Source: Candidatus Gastranaerophilales bacterium
Lineage (GTDB): Bacteria > Cyanobacteriota > Vampirovibrionia > Gastranaerophilales > Gastranaerophilaceae
NCBI GenBank assembly: GCA_944325825.1
Contig: CALVBP010000011.1
Coordinates: 1 to 58,997, forward strand
DNA: 58,997 bases
Reading direction: 5' to 3'
In this document: positions 24,227 to 32,102 of the stretch, piece by piece
Layout: each line of letters opens with the position of its first letter
How positions within the stretch are numbered: the first letter of the stretch is position 1
Program-made: the position numbers and the translations under genes
Notes under the pieces: generated by a model
The model's database searches: none
Seen by the model: only the letters and a program-made list of their open reading frames with translations
What the model was told of the DNA's origin: nothing

Positions 24227-26677
24227 TTAGAATTTATATTCGGGTATAACAAACGGCTGTGTATCAGCACCTTTGTCCACGAATTCAAGATAATGCTGCT
24301 GTGCAATTTCTTTAGAATTTTCGTAAAACTCATCAGAAATCAGTTCTCTATGCAGAGGTGTTCTTTCACCTGAGTAATTCCCGAGAACTCTGGCGTATCT
24401 TGAAATTTCGTCAAGATTTTCTCCTCCTCCGTATGCTTTTGTTTTGGCATCCGTTCCGGAAGGTCTGATTTCAATATATTTATCTGTGAATTCTAAATAT
24501 GTACCATCGCCTACGAATTTAACAGCTTTAAGGTTATTAAATGAAAGTTCCGGAAATGCATCCTGCAGAACTTTTCGTACGGATTCTAAGTTCGTACGGT
24601 TTTCTCTTACTGCAATCGCCATTGATAAGAAGAATAAATCATTCTTAGTTCTTTTCATTTCTCCTTCCTTTTTAGCTTGTTTTAACTTATCAATGTCAGG
24701 CTCGGACTCGTTATAATATGAAATATCTTCACGTACATCATATTTCGCAATAATATTGTTTTTGTCCATAATATCTATGAAATATTCAGAAAGAGATTTG
24801 TTTTGTTTTTCAAGTTCGGCAGCAAGAGAAGATGCTACAATAATGGCTTCTGTTGCGCTTTTTTCTCTCATAGCTACAGCCTTTCTTCCGGCCATAGATT
24901 CAATTAATTCTTCAGGCCCCATAATCATACCGCCGGATTCTTCTCCTCCGAATAGAAGTCTTGGCTGAACTCCAAGGTCAATAGTGTTGCCGAATACATC
25001 ATCTATTAATACATTTTTATCCGGATTTTTCCTCATTTGCAGTTCAACTTTTTTCATAATATTGGCTATTTCTTTAAATCCTACAGGAACGTTTATTACA
25101 TTAATCCCCTGCTTTTTGGCCCATTCATCCCAGCTGAGAGCTGATGCGGTAGTTTTAATCATAAAGCGGGGATGGTCATTAAATTTGCCCTGTGCTTTTA
25201 ATTGGTCAGCTCTGTAATTCATAAGCATTAAGAATGCTTGATTTGCCGTATAAATCGTTAGTATACGGTCATTATCCAGTTTCATGTGAGAGATACCGTA
25301 TTTATCCAGCTTATCTATATTTGAAGCGGATTCTATTTGGCAAACAGTCAGTCTATCATGATCCGGGTCGGTGATTAATACGGAAGTTCCGGTTGGGGAG
25401 TTTTTTAGAAAATCTTCGTAGTGAAGAGATTCAATCACAGGGAAATACTTCTCACCGTTCAATCTTTTTGACGTTACTGTAGCATCCACGGAATAATCGT
25501 AAAATACTTTATTGCCTTTTGGGTCAGTATCAGCTTTTCCGATTGAGTGGAAGAACGGGTCCTCTTCCGTATTATGCCAGATGTATTTATCAGATATTCC
25601 GAGTTTATCTAATACTCTGCTAAGGGTTCTGTATGCACTTCCGCCAACGCTTTCGATGACGATTTTTGAATCCATATCTTTTAAATTATCAATATTTTGG
25701 GCAACCCCTGATTTTAAATAATCTACATATAAATCAACACCGTCATTTAATTTCTGCATAACTTTTTCATCAATCAACGGATTATTTCTTGCTGCAACTT
25801 TTATTTCATAAGAACCATTTTTTTCTGTTTCATCAAATATCTCTTGAATTTTTTTTACAAATTCCAGAGATTCTTCCGGTAAATATTGGCTTCCTTGTGA
25901 ATTGAGATCTTTCGTTGCCGTTTTTACTGAGATACCGTGGCTTGATGTTATGTATTCTCCTCCAAGCAAATCCAATTTAAATGCCAAGAAAGAAGCAAGC
26001 CAAATAGGTATAGTTTTTCTCTCGACAGGGGTTAAAGTTTTAATTCCTTGCGCTGCTTGAATTCTGGCAATTGCATCCAGATATAAATCAGAGTTATAAC
26101 GGACTTCCGAACCCGCAAGTTTTACAATTTCTTCATCGGGATGGTTTTCTTTTGCTACCAGAGATTTAGCTAATGTCGCAAGAACTATTCCGACAAGGTT
26201 AATCGGGAATCTCGTATCCTGAGGGTACAGAATATTTTGAGGCCCCCTGATGCCGGCTGTTGAAACTTTTGCTTCTTTAGCGTAATTCTTAAACCAGTCA
26301 AGAAGATTTAAACCTTCAGGATTTGTTTTTTCATCATACGGGTATAAATGTTCTTTTTTTAGTTTGAAAGTAAATTCATTTTCGTTATCAAAATCAAATA
26401 AATTTAAATTTTTTATGTATGCCGGAGTTTTTGTATAGACACTTTTAAATAATTCTTTCTCTAATTCGCAGCCCGGTACTTTTACTCCAAATGTTTTATG
26501 GGGAATCTTAGGATTAACTACAACCGTTTTAAAACCGTTTAAGACTTCCGGATTAAAACCGCCTTTAAAACTAATGTCTGGGGTTGTAAATTTTCTGTTA
26601 GCACGATTTTTCTCCGATAAGCCGAGAGTTTGAGCGTATGACAAACTCTGACTGCCGGATATGGCATTGATAATCAT
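24227..26677 (-). CDS. Phosphohexomutase (PGM/PMM family), long form with SFKG leader (816 aa)
   Basis: Interconverts sugar 1- and 6-phosphates through a phosphoserine. The four family loops are recognisable: GIRG at 142-145, catalytic TSSHG at 244-248 (usually TASHNP), metal loop DPDHDR at 437-442 (usually DPDGDR), sugar loop GGEESGG at 577-583 and phosphate loop RPSGTDAK near 748. The protein is about 200-250 residues longer than normal, with an N-terminal leader of about 60 residues that contains ISFKG at 35-39. Changed catalytic loops make an altered substrate or reduced activity possible. GGAGGAAGG lies upstream of the ATG. Confidence 0.85.
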   Translation of the reverse strand: MIINAISGSQSLSYAQTLGLSEKNRANRKFTTPDISFKGGFNPEVLNGFKTVVVNPKIPHKTFGVKVPGCELEKELFKSVYTKTPAYIKNLNLFDFDNENEFTFKLKKEHLYPYDEKTNPEGLNLLDWFKNYAKEAKVSTAGIRGPQNILYPQDTRFPINLVGIVLATLAKSLVAKENHPDEEIVKLAGSEVRYNSDLYLDAIARIQAAQGIKTLTPVERKTIPIWLASFLAFKLDLLGGEYITSSHGISVKTATKDLNSQGSQYLPEESLEFVKKIQEIFDETEKNGSYEIKVAARNNPLIDEKVMQKLNDGVDLYVDYLKSGVAQNIDNLKDMDSKIVIESVGGSAYRTLSRVLDKLGISDKYIWHNTEEDPFFHSIGKADTDPKGNKVFYDYSVDATVTSKRLNGEKYFPVIESLHYEDFLKNSPTGTSVLITDPDHDRLTVCQIESASNIDKLDKYGISHMKLDNDRILTIYTANQAFLMLMNYRADQLKAQGKFNDHPRFMIKTTASALSWDEWAKKQGINVINVPVGFKEIANIMKKVELQMRKNPDKNVLIDDVFGNTIDLGVQPRLLFGGEESGGMIMGPEELIESMAGRKAVAMREKSATEAIIVASSLAAELEKQNKSLSEYFIDIMDKNNIIAKYDVREDISYYNESEPDIDKLKQAKKEGEMKRTKNDLFFLSMAIAVRENRTNLESVRKVLQDAFPELSFNNLKAVKFVGDGTYLEFTDKYIEIRPSGTDAKTKAYGGGENLDEISRYARVLGNYSGERTPLHRELISDEFYENSKEIAQQHYLEFVDKGADTQPFVIPEYKF

Positions 26678-26771
26678 AATGGACCTTCCTCCTTAATATA
26701 ATACACATATAAACCTAAAAATAATTAAATAATAAAAATGCAGAAAGAAATTTTTAAAACATATTTATATC

Positions 26772-26808
26772 AAACAGCCAGCCGGCAAGCAGCCGGACTG
26801 ACTGTTTA
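26772..26808 (-). terminator. Probable terminator of rplJL
   Basis: Long stem AAACAG-CAG-CCGGC / GCCGG-CTG-CTGTTT on the minus strand after rplL; the T-run is short. Confidence 0.6.
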
Positions 26809-26822
26809 AATACCTATTTGAA

Positions 26823-27203
26823 CTACTTGATTTCAACAGTAGCGCCAGCTGCTTCAAGCTGTTTTTTAATAGCTTCAGCGTCTTCTTTCTTAACGCCTTC
26901 TTTGATAGCTTTAGGAGCACCATCAACTAAATCTTTAGCTTCTTTTAAGCCAAGACCGGTGATAGCTCTTACTTCTTTTAATACAGCGATTTTCTTATCA
27001 GCAGGAACTGATGCTAAAACTACATTAACTTCAGAAGCTTCTTCTTCGCCAGCAGGAGCAGCACCAGCAGCAGCCGGAGCAGCAGCTACAGCTACAGGAG
27101 CAGCTGCAGATACGCCAAATTTTTCTTCCATAGCTTTTACTAATTCAGCAGCTTCTAATAATGTTAATTTTTCAATTGATTCTAAAATTGCTTCTACACT
27201 CAT
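26823..27203 (-). CDS. rplL: Ribosomal protein L7/L12
   Basis: Stalk protein of the 50S subunit that recruits translation GTPases. 126 aa: N-terminal dimer domain [21 protein letters not shown], Ala-rich hinge at about 35-52, then the conserved C domain ([31 protein letters not shown] type). Follows rplJ by 87 bp. Unlike in most bacteria, rpoB does not follow; a phosphohexomutase does. Confidence 0.98.
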   Translation of the reverse strand: MSVEAILESIEKLTLLEAAELVKAMEEKFGVSAAAPVAVAAAPAAAGAAPAGEEEASEVNVVLASVPADKKIAVLKEVRAITGLGLKEAKDLVDGAPKAIKEGVKKEDAEAIKKQLEAAGATVEIK

Positions 27204-27290
27204 GATTTTCTCCTTTTATTTCTTTTTTATTGTATTACGTTTTAATTTTACCTGTTAGATAGGTAATGGGTATTTATATCCAATTACCCC

Positions 27291-27812
27291 CTAAGCGGAT
27301 TTTTGGTCTCTGACAGCTGCAACAGCTCTAACAAGAGATGACATAACAGCATTGACAGAGTTTGCGATACCTGAAGCAGGTGAGTTGATACATCCAAGCA
27401 TTTTTGCGTAAATTTCTTCTTTTGAAGGAAGAGTTGCCAATGCTTTAGCTTCGCTGGCGGACATAAGTTTCCCGTCCATAGCTGCGGCTATGATTTCACC
27501 TTTTTTAGTATCTTTAATGAATTTAGACAAAGCTTTTGCAGGTGCTACCTGATCTTTGAACCCGAATGCGATAGCAATAGGTCCTTTAAAGGTTTCAGAA
27601 AGAACTTCATACGGAGTTCCTTTAATAGCGATTTTAGCCAGAGTATTTTTAGTAACCATATAGTCACCATCTTCTTTTTGAAGAGCTCTTCTAAGGTTAG
27701 TAATTTCCTCTACTGAAAGTCCTTTGTATTCGGTAACAATAGCAACTTGAGCTTTATCGATTTTTTCTTTGATAAGTGCCACCTTATCTTCTTTAAAAGC
27801 TTTTGTTGACAT
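27291..27812 (-). CDS. rplJ: Ribosomal protein L10
   Basis: Binds 23S rRNA and carries the L7/L12 stalk. 173 aa: KEDKVALIKEKIDKAQVAIV and GLSVEEITNLRRALQKE are typical N-terminal sequences, and the C-terminal helix that binds L12 is present. AAAGGAG precedes the ATG. It has a long structured leader and its own promoter; rplK and rplA are not upstream, a glycosyltransferase is. Confidence 0.98.
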   Translation of the reverse strand: MSTKAFKEDKVALIKEKIDKAQVAIVTEYKGLSVEEITNLRRALQKEDGDYMVTKNTLAKIAIKGTPYEVLSETFKGPIAIAFGFKDQVAPAKALSKFIKDTKKGEIIAAAMDGKLMSASEAKALATLPSKEEIYAKMLGCINSPASGIANSVNAVMSSLVRAVAAVRDQKSA

Positions 27813-28049
27813 TTTTTGCTCCTTTATATGTTTTCGACCTGAATCTTTATACTAAAAAGATTTTGCAATCTTTCGTAATCGCAAAATCTTACACAATTTA
27901 TAAGCTATTTATATTTATTTGCTTTATTGGCTCGGACTGGCTATTTTACGAGACTTACGTCTCTCTGCCCTTTCCCGGCCCCTGTGTAATCTCGGCTAGC
28001 TTGGTTTTATTTAAATCCTAACATAAGGATACTAACTGTCTGCGATTAT
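27813..28049 (-). promoter_or_regulatory. Ribosomal protein L10 leader RNA
   Basis: The 237-nt leader of rplJ contains a hairpin near its 5' end, a GGGGCCGGGAAAGGGCAGAGAGAC region compatible with an L10-binding kink-turn-like site, and near the start codon an attenuator hairpin. L10-L12 complexes repress such leaders in other bacteria; the exact fold here is inferred. Confidence 0.65.
27854..27890 (-). terminator. Attenuator-type terminator inside the L10 leader
   Basis: Minus strand: AAGATTTTGC, 14-nt loop, GCAAAATCTT, then TTT. Located 42 bp before rplJ. Confidence 0.65.
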
Positions 28050-28055
28050 AAAGCT

Positions 28056-28084
28056 AATTTACCAAAAGAGAATATTTGTGTCAA
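28056..28084 (-). promoter_or_regulatory. Promoter of rplJL
   Basis: Minus strand TTGACA (28079-28084), 17-bp spacer, TAAATT (28056-28061). Confidence 0.65.
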
Positions 28085-28097
28085 GCTTTTTGTAAAC

Positions 28098-29558
28098 TTA
28101 TTTTACTTTTGTTCCTGTAATAACTGTCCAATAACCGCTTTTTTGTATATCAAAGTCCCAATAATTATCGTTCAGGGTTTGAATAAGAGAGTTCCTTATT
28201 TGTGAAAATGTTATAAACATTTCTGGAACTTTATTTTCTTTTGCAATTTCTATGCCGGAAGGCGGGATAAAACTTACACTATCTAAAAATACAACAGTTA
28301 CTCGCTCTCCTTTTTTAATTCCGTTCAAAATTTGGGAAGGATTTTCAACATATTCAAATCGATTGAGCTTACTTATGTATATAGAAGGCTTTGTTTCTTT
28401 ATAATAACGTGTAAATCTATCCGGCTCGTAGTATGTATACAGAATAGTATCAGTTTTTACATTGTTCAATATGTCTCCGAGTAATTTGTTCCCTTCCAAT
28501 CTCATTATTTTGGCTGTATAGAACGGAGTAAAAACAGCTCCGATATGTAATAGAATGAATGCTGATATTAAAAGAATCCGGTTCTCAAATCCGGAAGCAA
28601 TTAAGAGGATTATTGCCGGTAAGATTTCAATAGAGTATTTTGTTATAAAAACTATTTTACCTGTTGCTCCAAGTAATGACATCACAAAAAGGGTTAACAG
28701 TACAGTAAGAGTTATCCCTTTATGTTTTTTGTATCCCAAAAGGAGTCCTGTCAATCCGATAATAGTCGGAAGTGTAATAAAAATAATAAACAAAATATTT
28801 TTATTATAAAAAAACACGGAAGGAGCATTGATATTGTTAGTAAGAATCGGGGATAAAAAGTCGCTGAACAGAAATAGAATATTAGTATATGAAAAATTTC
28901 CCCACCACTGTGAGGAGGGTGCCATTTTAAGAATATTCAGACCGAAAAATAGTATAATAATCCCTAAAATTAATGCCGGCAGAATAATTTTTGCGGAAAA
29001 ATGCTTCTTTTTATATACAAGATAAATTGTGTTAAAGAACAGATAAATAAAGCCCAGAACATGGGTTAACACCAACAGGGTTCCTGATAAAAGGTATCCT
29101 GTTATATTAAATCGGTTAGATTCCTTAAGAAGTTTCAGCGTGAATAACAGCAGCAGCGCTGAAAACAGGAAAAGAAGCGAGTAAAAGCGGACTTCTTGTG
29201 AATAGTAAATTAGAAAAGAAAGCACTGATGTCAAGGCTGCTGCAATAAGACCGTTCCTTTTAGAAACTTCACAGCCGGTAAAGTACATAACAGGTATTAC
29301 AAGTACAGAAGGTAAGACGGATGTGAGTCTTAAGATTAAATCGCTGCAAGCGCAGAAGGGCTTAAGATATAGATAATAAAGAGGCATGTGGCATTGCATT
29401 AATACTTCTGTCCAGAAGCCGTCCCTAAACGGAGTGGCAGCTACAAACCAGCTTACGTATTCGTCATTCCATAAACCTTCCGGCTTATCAATATTAATAA
29501 GCCTCAAAACAAATCCAAGAATAATGATAAAAATAAGTAAAATATTATCCCTTTTCAT
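28098..29558 (-). CDS. GT39/ArnT-like membrane glycosyltransferase (486 aa)
   Basis: Polytopic inner-membrane protein with about ten helices and the family's first-loop acidic motif in LWNDEYVSWFVA (residues about 29-40), where the Asp coordinates metal and a polyprenyl-phosphate sugar donor. It should move a sugar onto a lipid or protein on the periplasmic side. The C-terminal 120 residues are soluble. It diverges from a GT2 polyprenyl-phosphate glycosyltransferase at 29620 that could make its donor. Confidence 0.8.
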   Translation of the reverse strand: MKRDNILLIFIIILGFVLRLINIDKPEGLWNDEYVSWFVAATPFRDGFWTEVLMQCHMPLYYLYLKPFCACSDLILRLTSVLPSVLVIPVMYFTGCEVSKRNGLIAAALTSVLSFLIYYSQEVRFYSLLFLFSALLLLFTLKLLKESNRFNITGYLLSGTLLVLTHVLGFIYLFFNTIYLVYKKKHFSAKIILPALILGIIILFFGLNILKMAPSSQWWGNFSYTNILFLFSDFLSPILTNNINAPSVFFYNKNILFIIFITLPTIIGLTGLLLGYKKHKGITLTVLLTLFVMSLLGATGKIVFITKYSIEILPAIILLIASGFENRILLISAFILLHIGAVFTPFYTAKIMRLEGNKLLGDILNNVKTDTILYTYYEPDRFTRYYKETKPSIYISKLNRFEYVENPSQILNGIKKGERVTVVFLDSVSFIPPSGIEIAKENKVPEMFITFSQIRNSLIQTLNDNYWDFDIQKSGYWTVITGTKVK

Positions 29559-29619
29559 TATTTGACCTTACGCCCTCTTTTTTTTATTATACAATAAAGA
29601 GCATATAGGAGTTAATGCT

Positions 29620-30561
29620 TTGTCAAAACTTGTTATTCAGATACCGTGTTTTAATGAGGAAGAGACTCTTTTAACAACGCTTAATTCTCTTCCGAAAACA
29701 GTTGAAGGGATTGATGAGCTTGAAGTTCTTGTTATTGATGACGGCTCTACGGATAAATCTTCTGAAATTGCAAAAGCTTGGGGTGCCAAAGTCTTGGAGA
29801 TAAAACCAAATAAGGGCTTAGCAAATGCTTTTCGTTTTGGTCTGCAAGAAAGCTTAAATATGGGTGCTGATGTTATAGTAAATACGGATGCTGATAATCA
29901 GTATGATTCATCTTGTATAGAAGCTTTGATAAAACCGGTTCTGACGGGTGATGCGGATATGGTTGTCGGTGCAAGAAATATTTCCGCAATAAAAGAATTT
30001 TCTTTGATAAAAAAAGTCCTGCAAAAAATTGGTTCTGCAGTTCTAAGACTCCTTTCTTCCACTAAAGTTCAGGATGCTCCGAGCGGATTCAGAGCTTTTT
30101 CAAAGGAAGCTGCATTAAAACTTAATATTTTTGATAATTATACATATACTATGGAGACTCTTTTACAGGCTGGTGCCAAAGGCTTGAGGGTTGCCTCTGT
30201 TCCTGTAGGTGTTAATCCGCAGCTGAGAAAATCAAAATTAGTTAAAAATATATTCAATTATGTTGTTAAATCAATGAAAACTACAATAAGAATGTTTATT
30301 GTATATCGTCCGTTTAGATTTTTTATTACATTTGCAGCTCTTACCGGGCTAATAGGAACTTTCTTAGTAGGCAGATTCTTGTATTATTATATTCTTGGAC
30401 AAGGCAACGGTCATATTCAATCATTGATATTTGCGGCAGTGTTTTTGTTGTCTTCCGTCCAGCTTGTAATTATAGCTATAATAGGTGATTTGTTATCTAT
30501 TAACAGAAAGCTTCTGGAAGATATCCAAATCAGGATTAAAAAATTTGAGTTAAAAAAATAA
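29620..30561 (+). CDS. GT2 polyprenyl-phosphate glycosyltransferase (DPM1/GtrB-like, 313 aa)
   Basis: Cytoplasmic GT-A domain with IPCFNEEETL at the N-terminus, VIDDGSTD near 41-48 and the metal motif TDADNQYD near 92-99, followed by two C-terminal membrane helices (about 225-250 and 265-290). This makes polyprenyl-phosphate sugars. The start is TTG at 29620 with AGGAG 8 bp upstream. Head-to-head with the GT39-like transferase, forming a likely donor-and-transferase pair. Confidence 0.88.
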   Translation: MSKLVIQIPCFNEEETLLTTLNSLPKTVEGIDELEVLVIDDGSTDKSSEIAKAWGAKVLEIKPNKGLANAFRFGLQESLNMGADVIVNTDADNQYDSSCIEALIKPVLTGDADMVVGARNISAIKEFSLIKKVLQKIGSAVLRLLSSTKVQDAPSGFRAFSKEAALKLNIFDNYTYTMETLLQAGAKGLRVASVPVGVNPQLRKSKLVKNIFNYVVKSMKTTIRMFIVYRPFRFFITFAALTGLIGTFLVGRFLYYYILGQGNGHIQSLIFAAVFLLSSVQLVIIAIIGDLLSINRKLLEDIQIRIKKFELKK

Positions 30562-30584
30562 AACCGCTTTTTAAGAAAAGCGGC
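30561..30584 (-). terminator. Terminator of the 384-aa gene
   Basis: Minus strand: CCGCTTTT / AAAAGCGG-type stem followed by TTTTATTTTTTT; it overlaps the end of the GT2 gene. Confidence 0.7.
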
Positions 30585-30657
30585 TAAAGAAAAGGAAAAA
30601 GGAAAAAGGTTAGGTAAAATGTCGGGGGCGTATTCCCCCTTGGGGTAAATCTTACAT

Positions 30658-31812
30658 CTAGCTGAATATACCGAATGTACGTTCGATATTATCGTCTCGA
30701 ACTTGTTTGAGAGCATCCATTTCTGTAGTGATAGATGTTCTTTCGGTTTCAAGTTTGCTCAAATCTGTATCATATTTAGAGTCTTTTTGATTTATTTTAT
30801 CAAGTTCGTATTCATATTCTGCTTCTGCTCTTTTTAAATCTGTTTCATCTTGAACTTCTTGCAGATAGTTTTCATTAGTACTTGTAGCGACATTAGTATC
30901 AACCCATCCTTTGTTTGCACCATCTGTGTTATAAATCTGAATAGTTACAAGTCCTGCTTCAACCATATTTTGGAACCAGTCATTACCGGCTTCGCCGCTC
31001 ATGTACCTTTCTTCCAGTACTGTGCATCCTCCTGCGGTTTCAATACCTTCATAAAGTTGTACATAGTAATTGAATTCTTTTCTTAATTCTTCCCATTCTG
31101 TATCAGGATAAGTTAAAGCATTATCATCTTCGGCATCTCCCTTAATACCGCCTTTGATGATATTCATCCGGTCGAATATCTCATCAGAATATTTACTATA
31201 TAAATATTCCCTGAATTCGTCCAATGCTTTTTGTTTGTCGCTGTCGTTTTCGGCTTCTTCAATAGCTTCAAATGCATCGACAAGCTTGGTGTCTTCACTA
31301 TGAGAGTCATATACATCCTGTTCGCACTCAGTCATGTATAAGCTGTATCCGGTTCCGCTTTGAGAATAATATCCGTAATCCTCCTGGGCAATACCTATAC
31401 CAATTTCACATCCTTGATTACCGTTCTCCCAGCCAAAATTACCTTCAAAACCCAGCATTGCATAGGCAAAGGCATATTTATCCGTGTAGGATTTATACTT
31501 GTCTGCAACCTCTTGAGAAACAATCATATTTCCCGATTGTGAATCAATAAGAGCATACTGTTTTACTCTGGTCTCACTGTAATCACATAATGTTGAATAG
31601 TTCGCATCAACGTAGCTAACGCTGGCATCAGCATTTCTAAATGCAACCTGTATTTTAGTAGCGTCAAGAGCATCGCAATAATTCTGGTACAACTCATCTT
31701 TCTGAGTTGCCAGAGCTATCTTTTGAGCCTCTATGTTTTGAGCTTTGTACTCAACATCATGGAGTCTGCTGGTCAAAGATAGTAATCTTGCCTGTGACGC
31801 CGCCATTCCCAT
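30658..31812 (-). CDS. Orphan protein with helical ends, flagellin/hook-like layout (384 aa)
   Basis: Function not recognised. Residues 1-50 are a regular amphipathic helix (MAASQARLLSLTSRLHDVE and on). Residues 55-315 are a Tyr/Asp/Glu-rich acidic middle, and residues 315-384 are a coiled coil ending NIERTFGIFS. Paired helical ends around a variable middle recall axial flagellar and type III secreted proteins, but no sequence motif confirms that. I recall similar proteins as multigene families in Gastranaerophilales. AAGGA precedes the ATG. The upstream region carries a TTTGTAACAA dyad at the regulon position. Confidence 0.65.
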   Translation of the reverse strand: MGMAASQARLLSLTSRLHDVEYKAQNIEAQKIALATQKDELYQNYCDALDATKIQVAFRNADASVSYVDANYSTLCDYSETRVKQYALIDSQSGNMIVSQEVADKYKSYTDKYAFAYAMLGFEGNFGWENGNQGCEIGIGIAQEDYGYYSQSGTGYSLYMTECEQDVYDSHSEDTKLVDAFEAIEEAENDSDKQKALDEFREYLYSKYSDEIFDRMNIIKGGIKGDAEDDNALTYPDTEWEELRKEFNYYVQLYEGIETAGGCTVLEERYMSGEAGNDWFQNMVEAGLVTIQIYNTDGANKGWVDTNVATSTNENYLQEVQDETDLKRAEAEYEYELDKINQKDSKYDTDLSKLETERTSITTEMDALKQVRDDNIERTFGIFS

Positions 31813-31949
31813 TTTTGTAAGTTCCTTTTTGTTTTTCCTGTATCAATAATTACGGCATTTTTCCGGAAAACTTTAGGAATCTTTGGAATATTGTTACAAA
31901 TGTTTACAAAAAACCTGGATGAATTTAATTTATAGTACAGACCTGCAAT

Positions 31950-32033
31950 AAAAAAGCTTCTCTGGATGAGAAGCGGGGAAAAGGTTTTTAGGAAGGGAAT
32001 TTAGGAATTTAAATTTATTTTATCATCTTGCAC
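31950..32033 (-). ncRNA. Candidate small RNA (about 80 nt) from shared promoter copy B
   Basis: Starts at promoter core 32033-32051 and ends at a terminator (stem GCTTCTC/GAGAAGC at 31956-31974, T-run 31950-31955). No ORF longer than three codons with a ribosome site is present. The transcript carries a C/U-rich stretch TTCCCTTCCT that could pair with Shine-Dalgarno sequences. The terminator might instead belong to the radical SAM gene upstream. Confidence 0.5.
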
Positions 32034-32096
32034 TTACATATATATAAAGTATATACTCCTGTGCCAATTTCATAAAGACAAGCTTTTGTTACAAAA
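32033..32096 (-). promoter_or_regulatory. Shared orphan-gene promoter, copy B
   Basis: Minus strand: dyad TTTTGTAACAAAA (32084-32096), hexamer TGAAAT, core TACTTTATATATATGTAAG (32033-32051), offset 51 bp. No gene starts within 200 bp; a terminator follows. Confidence 0.72.
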
Positions 32097-32102
32097 CTTA
32101 AC

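Noticed and set aside
26818-27258. 146-aa ORF antisense to rplL
   Set aside because: Shadow of a highly biased ribosomal gene; Ala/Ser-rich with no ribosome site.
27803-28021. 72-aa ORF on the plus strand over the L10 leader
   Set aside because: Lies on the strand opposite a structured leader RNA; no ribosome site.
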